Positions 21,551 to 33,257 of a stretch of 64,000 bases of DNA are shown here, in pieces. Every line of letters starts with the position of its first letter. Position 1 is the stretch's first letter. The stretch is from Microbotryomycetes sp. JL201 (lineage: Eukaryota > Basidiomycota > Microbotryomycetes), in assembly GCA_033819885.1 (NCBI GenBank), contig JAQYUZ010000001.1, forward strand, positions 806,001-870,000, written 5' to 3'. The notes under the pieces were generated by a model that had not been told where the DNA came from, ran no database searches, and saw nothing but the letters and a program-made list of their open reading frames with translations. The translations under genes and the position numbers were made by a program.

Positions 21551-24175
21551 TCAATCATGTCCCCTGTCGATAACGCTCTGCACTCGAGCTCGTTCCGCGT
21601 CGAAGTTTGCCTTGGACTTGCCAACTCGTAAGGCTTCATTTATACTGACGAATGGAGACACCTTGTCCGGAAACAAAATTGACAACGACCGTCTCGCCTC
21701 GGGACTCTTGATGGCGTGTCTGAGACTTTCGAGTTCAGGTCCCTTGCTTCCGCCTTGCAGTTCCCAAACAGCGACAATAGGAGCTGCTTGACTTCTCAAC
21801 ATTTCAGGCATCTCCCTGTCGTCCTCTGTCGCGCTGATGAACCTGTCCGTCCTGATATGTTGTCGTGCTTCTTGCTTAGATTTTTCACCGGTACCGAGTT
21901 GAGCTTCCAACCGAGTTCGACGTTGTTCCAAAACATGAACTCGAATGGCGTTGCGGCCCCAACCTTTGACAAACGCCCTCGCATCGGGTCTACCGTCACT
22001 TGTCACCCGCTTCTCCAACTTTCGGCCTCGGATGACTTCGTTTGCGTACATCTGAAACATCAGAATGAACGCTTGCGTCGGCAACGTCCAACCCGTTTTG
22101 CCATTTTGTCTCGACTGTTCTGCAGACATGCGTGCCAACCTGAAAACGCGTTCGGCGAGACCGACTTGCTCGGCGCAAACGAGAGCCGAAAGCACTTCGA
22201 GGTACGCCTGCGGCGGCAGGTAGCGACTTGCATTTGGCGGTCCTTTTTCTTCTTCTCCTTCGAGATGAATATCGAGTTGTGGTAGCATTTTCAACGTCAG
22301 AGCTCGAACGCCTTCGTGGTCTGTTTGTCGGACGAGATGACGTAGCAGCCTCGTCGCCAAGCGAAGACCACCGACCGGGTCAAATGAATCTGGCGCGTCA
22401 AACGGCTCGATTCCAGAATTCAGTAAGATCGAGTGCGTCGAATTGTTCGCACTCAGACCACGAATTTTCATAAAACGAGCAATGCTGACGGCGACGTCGG
22501 GAGCCTTCATGCGTCGGAGAGCGTGTTTGAGCAGTATGTTGCAGTCGACGACGCGGAGAGCCGACCATGGTCCTGCGGACTCGTCTGAGGATGCCACTGG
22601 GTGTTGTGCGAGACTTCGTACGGTTTGATTGAGAGTCTCCATGACCTCTAACTCCACTTCGGCCTGGACGGTTGCGTCCCTATGTAACTTCGTGCCGTCT
22701 GGCAATGAAGTGAGTCGCGGCGTCGTCGGAAACGCTGTCAAGGTTTGCAGCAACAGCGTCATCTGCTCTTGATGGTTGGCCATCAGAGTTGCCTGACCAG
22801 ACGGTGCCTGCGCCCAGACGACTCGGAGCATGCCCGGCAGCAAGGACCATGCTGCCAATTGCGAACGCCGCTGTACGGCAGCGCCTCGGTCTCCAATTTT
22901 CGGAAGCAAGTTGCAGAGCATCGAAAGCATCTCTGTCGTCTGTTTTTGTTGTTGCGCTGACAATGTTGCAGCATCTCTGAGCAAGGTCGTGACCATTTGT
23001 GCGGCGAGGTCAGGTCGCTCGGCGGCGAGCGCAACCTTTACCGATTGATGTCGAGCAGCAAAGGACAGGGACCGCCGCAGCATGTCCGTCTCGAGGCACA
23101 AAGACAATGCAAGGGAGTCGGCCGATTCTATTGCGGGGCAATCGAGCAGAGCCCAGTACAGCACCTCGAGCGTCTCGACGGGCATCGACAGCATTGGCTT
23201 CAAACCGTCATGGAGAGGCCGTGGTTGCTTTGGACATTCGATCTCCCGGCCGAGAGTGTGGAATATATTGGTCTCGTCGCCTCTGCCAACCGACTGCGCC
23301 GTGTCTTGATGACGCGACCGCTCGAGACGACGAAAAAATCTTCTACGTCGCCGACTTCGGGCTCCAACGGAGGCCAGAGCCTTTGCACGCGAGTTGAGAA
23401 CGATTATCACTTCTTGATCGACGCCAGTTCCACCCCTTGCGGATGTCGCGAGTCGTGTCAATTCAGCCCAACCGGGCGCCCCGTGCTGATTGTGGTTGTA
23501 AAGCGTAGCAAGCCAAACGAGCATATCCCAGGCAAGCGCGTGCCGCGCAAGTGTCAATGCAATCGGTATCAACTCTGTTTGCGTGCGAACGTCGTTTGGC
23601 GCTCGAGCTATGCGCCGCACAATAGCGTGAATCGCCGTTGCGGCAGGCAGACGCCATATCCATTTCTCAGGGTACACGCTCGCCGCGGGAAGACGACATG
23701 TAGAATTGGGAAAGGCGAGATGTGGTACGTTGGTGTACATGTGAAGGTTGCGAAGTGTAAAAACGGCGTCAAACGGGAAGCTCTTGGTGGCGAGCTGCTT
23801 GCGAATGACCGTAGACAGCTGGAGAAGCTGTCGGCTGCTCGGTGCGAAAGCCGGTGCGCTGGGTTGAGTCGCTCGAGTTCGTGCTTGTTGCGCAGAGGTC
23901 GATGCCGAATGCAAGGGATGGTCTTGGCCTTGGGAGCTTGATGAGCTCGCTTGACGTCGATCAGCCAAGCCTGGCACGAGCATAGATCCAAGCGTGATCC
24001 CGCCCAGTTGGAACAGCAAGGCGCATGGTCGTGCGACAAGCTGCAGCGCGCCAGGCCTTGATGGTCGCCGAGCGAGTGTCGACATGAACGAGCTCCGCGG
24101 CCCTTTGCAGGCGAAAAACGGAACCAGGCGCGGCCGACCTGCGCCTACATTCCGCACTGAGCCTCTCTGCAGCAT
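21551..24175 (-). CDS. probable mitochondrial helical-repeat (PPR-like) protein
   Basis: A single exon encoding 874 residues, unusual here because most neighbours have several introns. The chosen ATG at 24175 gives an N-terminus rich in Arg and Ser with no acidic residue for about 40 positions (MLQRGSVRNVGAGRPRLV), typical of a mitochondrial targeting peptide. The remainder is predominantly alpha-helical, with paired-helix stretches such as AYLEVLSALVCAEQVGLAE and AFILMFQMYANEV that resemble pentatricopeptide-like repeats. Fungal proteins of this look often act in mitochondrial mRNA stability or translation, but no specific orthologue is recognised. The open frame extends further upstream to 24226 without an ATG. 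Confidence 0.6.
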   Translation of the reverse strand: MLQRGSVRNVGAGRPRLVPFFACKGPRSSFMSTLARRPSRPGALQLVARPCALLFQLGGITLGSMLVPGLADRRQASSSSSQGQDHPLHSASTSAQQARTRATQPSAPAFAPSSRQLLQLSTVIRKQLATKSFPFDAVFTLRNLHMYTNVPHLAFPNSTCRLPAASVYPEKWIWRLPAATAIHAIVRRIARAPNDVRTQTELIPIALTLARHALAWDMLVWLATLYNHNQHGAPGWAELTRLATSARGGTGVDQEVIIVLNSRAKALASVGARSRRRRRFFRRLERSRHQDTAQSVGRGDETNIFHTLGREIECPKQPRPLHDGLKPMLSMPVETLEVLYWALLDCPAIESADSLALSLCLETDMLRRSLSFAARHQSVKVALAAERPDLAAQMVTTLLRDAATLSAQQQKQTTEMLSMLCNLLPKIGDRGAAVQRRSQLAAWSLLPGMLRVVWAQAPSGQATLMANHQEQMTLLLQTLTAFPTTPRLTSLPDGTKLHRDATVQAEVELEVMETLNQTVRSLAQHPVASSDESAGPWSALRVVDCNILLKHALRRMKAPDVAVSIARFMKIRGLSANNSTHSILLNSGIEPFDAPDSFDPVGGLRLATRLLRHLVRQTDHEGVRALTLKMLPQLDIHLEGEEEKGPPNASRYLPPQAYLEVLSALVCAEQVGLAERVFRLARMSAEQSRQNGKTGWTLPTQAFILMFQMYANEVIRGRKLEKRVTSDGRPDARAFVKGWGRNAIRVHVLEQRRTRLEAQLGTGEKSKQEARQHIRTDRFISATEDDREMPEMLRSQAAPIVAVWELQGGSKGPELESLRHAIKSPEARRSLSILFPDKVSPFVSINEALRVGKSKANFDAERARVQSVIDRGHD

Positions 24176-24464
24176 GCTACCGAGTCTGGGACGAGTCAGT
24201 TGGCTTCCGGCTGCGAACGGTGGCACAGGTTCCGATCAAGCTTACCATGCGTCCGGCAGAGGGTTTGAGCCCGTTTACCGACGAGTCGGGCAGTCGAGAG
24301 CCGATGACCACGGCTCTTGGCAGTGCTGCGAGTCCTGTCGGATGTGTGCAAATGCAGAAAACCGCCTGCGAGAGTTTACGCTTTGTTCTCTATCCTCGAG
24401 GCCTCGGTCATCATGGCAAGTCACATACAGTCAAGGCAACGAACAACATGTTTTTGATGTGCTC

Positions 24465-27400
24465 ATGTCTCGCACACAGTCATACTACGGCGGAGGGGGT
24501 TATCGCAACGGTGGAGGCGGCGGCGGCGGCTACGGCACACCGTACAACAGAGGGTACGACCAGGCACACTCGGGAACATACTACTCTGGAGGCAATCGCA
24601 AGCGTGGACGAGGTCAGTCTGCGCCTCGGCCGTGAGACAGCACAGCTCGTGTCCTTCTATTCGGTGCACACTGTATCGAACTTGCGGCTGACACTGTCGA
24701 CTGGTCGTCATCAGATGATGATCCAATGGATGGTCCCGCATACAGGCGCCGAGCCAACGAACGCGGCGACTTTAATTCGCCAGGCAGGCCTCGAGGCGGA
24801 AACTCACGCGACCATGCGCTGCACGCCTTCAGAGAGAGTGTGTGGAAGGTCGGAGCAGACCAAGTGTGTTCTAAAAATAGCTTCAAGACCCTTGTGCAGC
24901 ATGCTGATGATGAATGTCCACAGGACTACGATCCTGAAACGTTCTTGCCGTCCTTGGCGTCGACAGTGAGGTCTCAGTTCAACCGAGATCCGGCCGTTGT
25001 ATACTCGACAATGCGGGCAGCGTGAGCATGGAGCGCTTGCGAACTCTGAAAGCGTTGTCTCATTCGGTGTAATTCACAGCGTTGTGGAACTGCCGCACAA
25101 GCTGCCTCATCTCGTCGCCTTGATTGCGCAACTGGCCACGGAAACCCCTTCATCATCCGCCCCTTCGCTACTGAGCAGGGTCGACATGCCCATCAAACCT
25201 TTGCCAAATCGACTCGCGACAAAAACAGAGTCGGCAGACGCTCACGGCGAAAAACCAGACGACGTCGAAATGAATTCATCAGAAAAGGCCGAGCGGAAGC
25301 CGAATGTCGGGCGAGAAATCGTCCAAGACTTGGTCACAGCGTTCCAACAATACCTCGACGAGCGCAAATGGCGCAGCGTTAGGTTCTCGGTGAGCGGAGG
25401 CGCACATCTGCGATACTCAGTCACTCAATGCTCGAACCCAGGTCTTCTTCTTTGCGCACCTGACAAGTGCCCCAAAATCTGCGCCCTTGGTAACGCTGTC
25501 GTCATTGCTCGCGCTTCTTTCGTCCTTTGCGGCCGTCCTCGATGAACCGGGATTGCGCGCAGCTCGCGGAGACGAATGTGTGCGCATCGTCGCGGAAACG
25601 ATACTACGCCTCGGAAACGTTGAGGGCACAGATGCGCTCAAAGATAGCCTTCAAAGCTACATCTCTGCCCGCAAAATCGACAAAGAGCTGTTTGCCGCTC
25701 CAGGCTGCCAAGAACAGTACGAAGATGTGCGTTCGGATGAGCACAGTCATATTCCTTGCGAGCTCATGCGCGGTCTTTCGGCAGCCTGTCGAACATCTGG
25801 TGAACTCGATCGGATCAGCCGACGCGAGCGATCTCTTTCCCGATATTCAAGCAGTGTTGCTCGGAAACAATGACTCTGTCCCGAGCGATACATTTGAGCC
25901 TGTTGAACTACCTCAGATTCTTGTCCCGCCAGAGATGGATGAAGCGGACGCCTACAGGGTTGTGCCTCCAGAGGTGACGAGCGCAGGCTTGCGCGGCGAC
26001 GAAGGCGTCGGTTACGGAGGCGTCAGACTCGGCGTGCGATTATTTGATGGTGATGTGAGCAAGGTTTGCGACCCTGTTGCATGTCACTTGCTCACTACGC
26101 TACTACCCCAGAGTGTGCCAGCGTCGAACGACGCCCGGGGTGTCCTAATTCGTTCCCTCGTGTTTGACGTTATGGACATATATGAGACCAATCGTAAAGA
26201 AGCCGCGGCGGTTCTCCTTGACTTGCCTAGCTGGATCGCTCCTGGTACCTTCAAATCGCTGAAGGGCGACGACGAGACCGAGGGAACGAGTCAATTAGTC
26301 CTCGAAGACATTGTCGTCGAGGTCAGATGCTCGACTCACACCGTTCTCTCCATACATTGCTGACTGGTTCTTTGCAGGCCATCTTCGATTCTATTCTGTC
26401 CTTGCCAACGCAGAGTCTGCTACCCGCGTACTACCATGCCTTGCTGACGGAGCTGTGCCGCCTATCGCCAAGCACAGTCGCACCAGCTCTTGGAAAGTGT
26501 GTGCGACGAGTGTACAAGTGCCTTGGAGAAAAGTCGGGCTCGCCTGGATTCCCGTCACTCGACGCCGAGGGTATGAGGCGCTTCGCCGAATGGTTCTCCG
26601 TGCACTTGTCCAACTTTGGATTTCAGTGGCCGTGGAAGGACTGGGCACCCGACATGGACAGCCTCGAATCAAAGCACCCAAAACGAGCGTTCGTTAAGCG
26701 CGTGATCGAACTCGAAGTCAGGCTCAGCTACTTTGACCGCGTCAGAGGTACTTTACCGGAAGAGCTGCTCGACACTGGCGTTATCGCAGAAGATGCACCG
26801 GGACCAAACTACCAGTTTGGAGCTGAAGGCGAGTGCGCTCCAAGAGTGGTAGCTGCAGAGCGCTTGGCTGACTTTGCGATCGAGACAGATCACCCACACA
26901 AGGCGTCCGCGCAATCTCTCTTGCGCATGATCCAACAAAAAGCGACTATTGGCGAAGTCAATGCCGAGCTCAACTCGTTCGAAGACACGCTAGTCAATGA
27001 CCACTCGCTCGAGCGCCCAGAAGCAGCTTCCGTCAAACTCGACATGGCCGTCCAGTCTATTCTGCAGGTCGGCAGTCGGTCGTTTTCTCACTTTCTGAAC
27101 GCACTCGAGCGCTACTTACAGCTATTGCGCAACCTGACTTCGGCCGCGGACAAGCGAGTCGAGTTGCTGACGAGCGTCGCCAAATTTTGGTCTTTGAACC
27201 GCCAATTTCACTTGATTGTGCTCGAAAAATTGTTGCAGTACCGTCTGGTCGACTCTGTCGACGTCGTGTCTTGGTGCTTCAGTCAAACGACTGAATCGTG
27301 GAGCGACTTTGACTTGTTTGCGGCGTTGGCGAGTACGGTCAGGCAAGTTCAGAACAAGATTTCAATGTCCAAACTTCGGCTTGATGGAGTGAGGCGAGAA

Positions 27401-27912
27401 GACGAGACGAGGCGCGCCGGAGCCGAGCACGAGATTGATTTGGGTGAGTTTGGGCCGGATCTATTTCTGTTCTGAGCTGTATGTCTGAGATTCGGTTCAA
27501 ATTGTGACAGACAAGGCCATGGTTGAGACAGACAGGGCTGACGATTCAGCCGAAGTTCAACAAGCTCAAGAAGGATTGACGCAAGCCGAGCAGGAACTCG
27601 CTCAGATTGTCGGTCAAGCTCTTACAGAGTTTGACAGACTGTCGAGCACAGTGACTGTCGATGGCGAGGATGAAGAAGGTTGGGTAAAGTGGTGGATTGA
27701 AGGATGGACGAGACAGTTTTGTCGACAGGTCAGTGTCGCATCCTTTGAATCAAGCCTGCTTTCGCTGAATTTCTGTTGTTGGAAAGATTCTGGGACCAAA
27801 AGGCCTTAACCGCGGTCCGGTGCTCGAGGCCGTTGCAGCGCTCGACATTGCACCAGAATCGACCGTCGGCGCCATTATCAGGTCGGCCAAGATGTGGTCC
27901 GATTTTGCCTAG
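24465..27912 (+). CDS. CBC1: nuclear cap-binding complex large subunit (CBP80/NCBP1, Cbc1/Sto1)
   Basis: Nine exons (24465-24612, 24715-24863, 24924-25021, 25080-25389, 25442-25726, 25785-26321, 26378-27443, 27511-27728, 27787-27912) give 978 residues. CBP80 binds the small cap-binding subunit and couples capped RNA to splicing, export and decay. It consists of three MIF4G-like helical domains. Visible family hallmarks are RLSPSTVAPALGKCVRRVYK, FAEWFSVHLSNFGFQWPWKDW, KRAFVKRVIELEVRLSY and HLIVLEKLLQYRLVDSVDVV. The first exon encodes a Gly/Tyr-rich leader followed by RKRGRG, likely the nuclear-import signal. A helical linker (QEGLTQAEQELAQIVGQAL) precedes the C-terminus. All junctions are GT-AG and in phase. 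The start is the first ATG of the glycine-rich frame; the divergent neighbour begins 289 bp upstream. Confidence 0.9.
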
Positions 27913-28042
27913 TATATCAAAAGAAAATGTGGGGATTGTAGCGGTACCTTTATTGCTTGCATGACAACACAGGAAACGGGAAAAGGAAGAGACAAACGAG
28001 TATGGATGCGAGTGCGAAGAAAGGGCGATATCGAGCTGCCTC

Positions 28043-29809
28043 TCAGCCCCACGTGAATTGAAACTGCTGTCCTCCATGACCATGTCCACCGTGACCCGGA
28101 AATCCGCCCTGGAAGAATTGTGCAAAGGGATGACCGCCTGCACCTTGAAAGAAAGGATGCTGCTGGTTCGAAGCAGGATCGTTCGGGTCTTCGCCATTGT
28201 CAAATCTGGCCCTTTGTTCTGGATTGCTCAGAACTTCGTAAGCTTCGTTCAATGCAGCCATCTTTTGTTCCGAGCCACCCGGCTTGTCTGGATGAGCTTT
28301 CAAAGTGCCTTTTCGGTAGGCGCGTTTAATCGTCTTGTCGTCAGCATCGCGAGACACGCCCAAAATTTTGTAATAGTCTTTTTGATTGGACTGTTTGAGC
28401 AGCCTCTGTGCTTTTTGCAGTCGTGCGAGAATCTAGTCAGAGACAAATGTCAGCAAAAGGAAGACTTTCGTTGTATAGATCGTTACACTGACGTCTCGAT
28501 CGCTGCGGCCAGAGTTTTCGAAAGCTTTTGTGTACATTCGTACGGCGTCTTCGTAACTTTCTTGAGCCATGAAGCCGTCGCCTCTCGAGGTCAAGGCCCA
28601 AATATCGTTCTCATTGATTCTCAACACTTTTTCGCACACTGCTTCAGCCTTGCGTTGTCTGCCGAGCATGACGTAGGCCCGGCACAGTGTAGACATGGCC
28701 GCTCGGAGCAAAGGGCTCGACTCTGTGAGATCATCTTCGAGAGGCAGCGGAGCCTCGGTCAGCCCTTTGCCGGGCTTCAGATTATCTTGGATGAGCGATT
28801 TGACGGCGTCGATGACGCCTGACGAGCTCGAGCCGCCGGCGAGAGCGACAGCGGCCTCGTTCCACCTTCCGCCGTCAGACCAATTGCGTGCTTGGGCGAC
28901 TTGCTTTTCCAACGCTTTCAGCGATTTGAACAGCTTGCGGCAAGACTTGGAGTCGGGATCTGACGCCAGACACCGCTTGATCGGTGCCAAGACTGTGTCT
29001 AGTGGCAGCGCCAGGCCGTGATCCACAAAAAAGGCATCGAGCAGCGCGATTCGTAGAGACAGGTGCGGAGGTAGCGTCGCTGTCAGAGCCGAAGCTCGCA
29101 TCAAGTCGCCGATCGTTGAATCAAATTCGTGCGCGTGCAGATAGCAGTCGCCTCGAAGCAGGCGCGCATTTTCCGAATTCGGCGACAGTTGCAGAACAGA
29201 TGTCGTCGACGCAATGCACTGTTGCCATTGTCTTGCTGCAGCCGCCTTTTGCGCCTTTTGCATGTCTGCGCGAGCCAATACAATGTCGGATTTCTTTGCG
29301 AAATGAAGAGTCGGAGGGACATCAGTCAGCTCAGTCGCGGTGCTGACAAGTCAAGCGCAAGACCTTGGACGCACAAGTTTCTGTAGATCGCTGTAGTCTG
29401 TGCCCGTCTTTGAGTCTGTCAACTTGAAGAACGTGTCGGCGGCTTGCAAGGCCTCGTCAAGCTGGCCGAGCTTGGCGTCGACTTTTGCGAGCTGCAGATG
29501 AGCCTGATCCCAGTCATTTCTGAGTCTGATGACATCCTGGAAGCCGTCGCGTGCTTTGGACCAGTGGCCGAGCGCCAACCTGACAGTCGCGCGCTTGTAC
29601 GCCGTCGCGACGTCGTTTGGCTCACGCTCGAGGCAGTGATCGTAGATTTTGAGCGCCGACTGCGTGTCGCCTGACGCCAAAGCTGACTGGGCAAGTCCGA
29701 GCAAGTGCTGGACGGCAAGGTCGCCGGCGTTATCGGGCAAGCCTCCTGCAGCGACACAGCTTGCCGCACACGCTACGCACAGCGCGTAAGCTTTCAGTCG
29801 AAGCCGCAT
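28043..29809 (-). CDS. ER-lumen TPR/J-domain co-chaperone (DNAJC3/P58IPK type)
   Basis: Three exons (29375-29809, 28493-29293, 28043-28432) give 541 residues. A cleavable signal peptide ([22 protein letters not shown]) is followed by tandem TPR repeats ([51 protein letters not shown]) and a C-terminal J domain at about 430-495 with the essential HPD at 459-461. A Gly/His/Phe-rich tail ends QFQFTWG. P58IPK-type proteins bind unfolded clients and stimulate the Hsp70 Kar2/BiP. The tail has no KDEL-type retrieval signal, so retention would have to depend on binding BiP or clients. All junctions are phase 0 GT-AG, matching domain edges. Its 3' end lies 130 bp from that of CBP80. Confidence 0.88.
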
Positions 29810-30460
29810 CTCTGGCGCGTGGATGCGCGTTGCGCGTGTACTCGAACGTCGGAATCCGAGACGGAACCGACAGGAATTTGCGCAGCACCGCGAGCGGCGA
29901 ATGACGTGTCACAAGCAGACGACCGTATCACATCCAAAGCAGAATGCAATAAGGTTTCGTATCGCGTTTGCGCAAGAAATCAAAGAGGATATCCGGTCTT
30001 CTACACAGTCACGTGCCACGGCCAGGCAAAGTTCATCGTCACTGTCGATTCCTTAGCTACGACAGCCTTGCTTCTCCTTCTTGACTTGGAATTGAGCAGC
30101 TAGAAGGAACGCGAATGGTGTCTTTACTCGGAAGACAAGAGGCACGCTTGATCGGGCCAAGTCTGGCTTTCATCGCTTGCTTACGCTCCACACCGTTGAT
30201 CGAATCAAACAGTTGAATGCTGATGATGGAGATTGCTCGTAGGCAGCCCCATGCAATGTGCCTGCCTGTGCAATATGAGGCGCTTTTGACGAGGTGTGTC
30301 TAATGTCGCGCCAAGTCGACGCTGTCACGTGAAAAATGCATTAAAAATATACCTTCGTTCGCGCGAGTAAGCTTATCAGAGTGTCACAGGAGTGCTGGAC
30401 CGACAGGAAGCGAATTGTCTCGCATCGATCAATTGCAGCCCCGACTTTGCTTCTGCCAAA
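29810..30460. other. divergent promoter region (co-chaperone / DUF3292)
   Basis: 650 bp between two start codons on opposite strands. It carries TCACGTGA at 30325-30332, and a further CACGTG core near 30010. Open frames here have no motifs. Confidence 0.45.
30325..30332. promoter_or_regulatory. TCACGTGA palindrome upstream of the DUF3292 gene
   Basis: Perfect 8-bp palindrome about 130 bp before the ATG at 30461, followed by an A/T-rich stretch (AAAAATATACC). A candidate bHLH (Cbf1/USF-like) site; function inferred. Confidence 0.4.
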
Positions 30461-33106
30461 ATGGCTGACGACCCTGCGCCTGCCGTGCGCGCCGTTGGCA
30501 CGGGCGTCGACAATGATACGCACGCTCCTACCAACACTGCCGTCGCGGCTGCCGATGCCGCGCACCCGGTTGCACAGGCGCACGAGCGACAAGCAAACGC
30601 AGCGGCGGACGCGAGCGATGACGTCAATGCGGGCTCGCAACACAAGGTATTGCCGCTCGGCCGAGACGTGCATCCTGAGCGTCAAGCAGAGGCAGTGAAG
30701 ACTGCACCGTCAGACTTGGTCGAGGCCCAAGTCGACAAACTCGAGGCGGACGAGCGCGAACGGCGAGACCTTCCAGAAGGCAGCTCGCGCAGCCTCGTAC
30801 CTGGCATGGACAACGACAAGCTATGGACACTCAGGCGCAGGTTTGACACGGTACGTGCTTACACGCTCCCATGGCATCCACGCGCGCTTGGGCTGACCTC
30901 TCGTCTGCCGCTCACCGCTCGCAGCAAGTTTTGCACGTGCTGTCCCCGCCAACAAAGTTGCCAGCTGGTCAGCCCGATCTGAGACCAACAACCCTGCCAG
31001 ACGTGCCGTTCAATTCGGACTTGCTCCGCTGCAATCTCGAGCGTTGTTATGCCACAGCTGGGGTTTGGTCAATCTACTTTGCACGCGAGATGGGTCGCCT
31101 GATGAGCTGGAGCCCACGCGATCGTCATCGTACAGCGTGCTTCTGTGCCGTATGTTTTACGTTTATCCGGTCACGTGTCGCATGACTCAGGAGCACGCTA
31201 CGCAGGCCTACTTCACCGCCTGGTTCTTTTCAATGGTCGTTCCGCTCATAGCAGGATTTTGCGTGAGCTCGAGATGAGGTCAATCACATTTTGTATCTCA
31301 CCGCTCGCTTACAGATCGTCCTGATCATGATTCGCCCTTCGCGCAAGTTCTTTTTCCCTCCAATTCCGCCCCCGCCCGGCCAACCGCCGTCAGCAACGGA
31401 CCCCACAAACACGAAAGGCGACGAATCCATGCTTGCTGGCGTTGGACACCCTGTTGAGCACCGTTCAAAAGCTGAACAAATTGAGCAGCAGGCGTACGAA
31501 TTCTCAAACGTGATCCAAAGGTTCGGGGTCAGGGTCGTCGTTGGCGGACATCACAAGGGCAGCAAAGGCAATGGCGACGTTGGCAAGAAATCTGGAGCAG
31601 GAGACGAATACTCGAGCTCTGACGAAGAGTTTGATGATGACGCACTTCAACTTGAGGGCCAGGCTGTTGATGAGAAGCAGCCTGCTACCATCGACGAAGG
31701 CGATGACGAAAAGCGCAAACTGAGCGCTCGACAGCAACGTAAACTCAAGGCGAAAGAAGCAAAAGCCAAGCGGGATGCCCAGGTTGGCCACCTCGCGCGC
31801 GGCGCTCAAGACGCTCTCGGTGACTTGGCGGATGCGCTTGAGCGCTTTGCCAAGTAAGTACTGAACGACTTTGTGATGCAATCCTCTCAGCTGAAGCCAT
31901 CGTTTCAGTGCTCTGTCTCCCCCACGTCCGTATCCTCCCACCAAAGCGCGCGCCAAGCTCGCGGGTGCCATTTTTGTCCCAATCATGCTCGTGACAGCGG
32001 TTGTGCCGGCTCACGTGTGGTCTCAGATCGGATCGTTCGCGTTTGGTTTTGGATTCTTTGGACAGCCGCTCATCATTCGCGGCGTCAAATGGTTTGTCAA
32101 GACAGTGCCAGTCTGGCAAGAGAAGATTGACTTGCGCAAGTGAGTCAACCTCGCTACAGCTGGAAGCGGCTGCCATCCTGACCTTGGTCACGTGCAGCTC
32201 TATCTTTTCCGGCGTACCGACGAATGCTCAGCTCACGTTGCACATGCTGCGTGTCGCTGAAGCATCTTTTGATCCTCTTCCGGCCCCACCTCCGCCCCCA
32301 ACTCCCGAGCACATGCAGAAAGAACTTTCCAAGACTGGTCTTGACCCGGAATCACCACCACCTGAACTGAAGCTTGGTCCGGATGGCAACCCCGTCACGC
32401 TCGACAATGACAAGGCCGTTACGACCGACGACCCTGACGACAAAAAGGAGGAAGGACTGGCCGGAGGCGTTGGCTCTGCCGTCGTCAACACGGGCAAAAA
32501 GACTTTGTTTGGCACGCTGAGGTTGGCAGCCAAGAAAGCGGCCACGTTCAGGGCTGACGTCAGCGTTGATGGAGCAAAGTCCAAAGTTGGCAACAAGATT
32601 GATCGATTCTTGTACCAGAGTCGAGCGAAGGACCCCGAGACGCCAGACGCGTATCCTGCCAAGCTTCGAGGCACATCCGGTCACTTGATTTTGACGTCTG
32701 GACCAGACACCAAGCCGACGTTGTCATTTGTACCGCTCAAATCGAGCTTGTCAAAGCCCAGTTTCCAAGTGCCTGTCGAAGACCTCGTCGAGGTCAAAAA
32801 GAAAGGTGTGTTCATCGCGCGAGCGGTGCTGGGTTGGGCCGCTTCAATCAGTCTTGAAGGCATGGGGCTTGTGAGTCAAACCGACTTTTGGTGGTTGCGT
32901 GTGCTCTGACGCGCTCTTTGGGATTGCAGGACATGCGCTTCAAATCTGAAGAGGAACGCAAGCGTGACACACTCGGTGGCGGCGACGATCCTCACGAGGA
33001 AGACCACCCAGGTGAGACTTGGTACTTTTCCCATGTCGGAAGGCGCGATCAGTTGTTTGCGAGGTTGCTGTCGGTGTGTCCGACGTCAAAATGGGAGATG
33101 CTCTGA
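30461..33106 (+). CDS. DUF3292 multi-pass membrane protein
   Basis: Seven exons (30461-30850, 30925-31149, 31206-31262, 31315-31853, 31909-32139, 32198-32870, 32930-33106) give 763 residues. The fungal DUF3292 signature starts at MDNDKLWTLRRRFD and continues through FNSDLLRCNLERCY. Hydrophobic segments occur at AYFTAWFFSMVVPLIAGFC joined to IVLIMI, and at AGAIFVPIMLVTAVVPAHVW followed by FAFGFGFFG. A long charged loop lies between them with KLSARQQRKLKAKEAKAK. The C-terminal part resembles a GRAM/PH-like module (HLILTSG, then KTLFGT upstream) and ends WYFSHVGRRDQLFARLL. The molecular role is unknown in the family. All six introns are GT-AG and frame-preserving. A cytosolic lipid-binding end attached to an organelle membrane is a reasonable inference. 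Confidence 0.8.
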
Positions 33107-33257
33107 GAGGCTTGGTCGTGGCCGAGATGACGAGATGGAAAATATACGAGCATTGTACATATCAATCATCGTTGCTTTCAGTACTTTGTGCGCATTGCAA
33201 TTAGAAGTTGAGTATTACATATCTCAAGCATTCGCGAGTTGACGTTACACTCCTGTC

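Noticed and set aside
22997-23941. 314-codon plus-strand frame opposite the mitochondrial protein
   Set aside because: A shadow of the 874-residue minus-strand gene; composition is cysteine- and arginine-rich without any domain.
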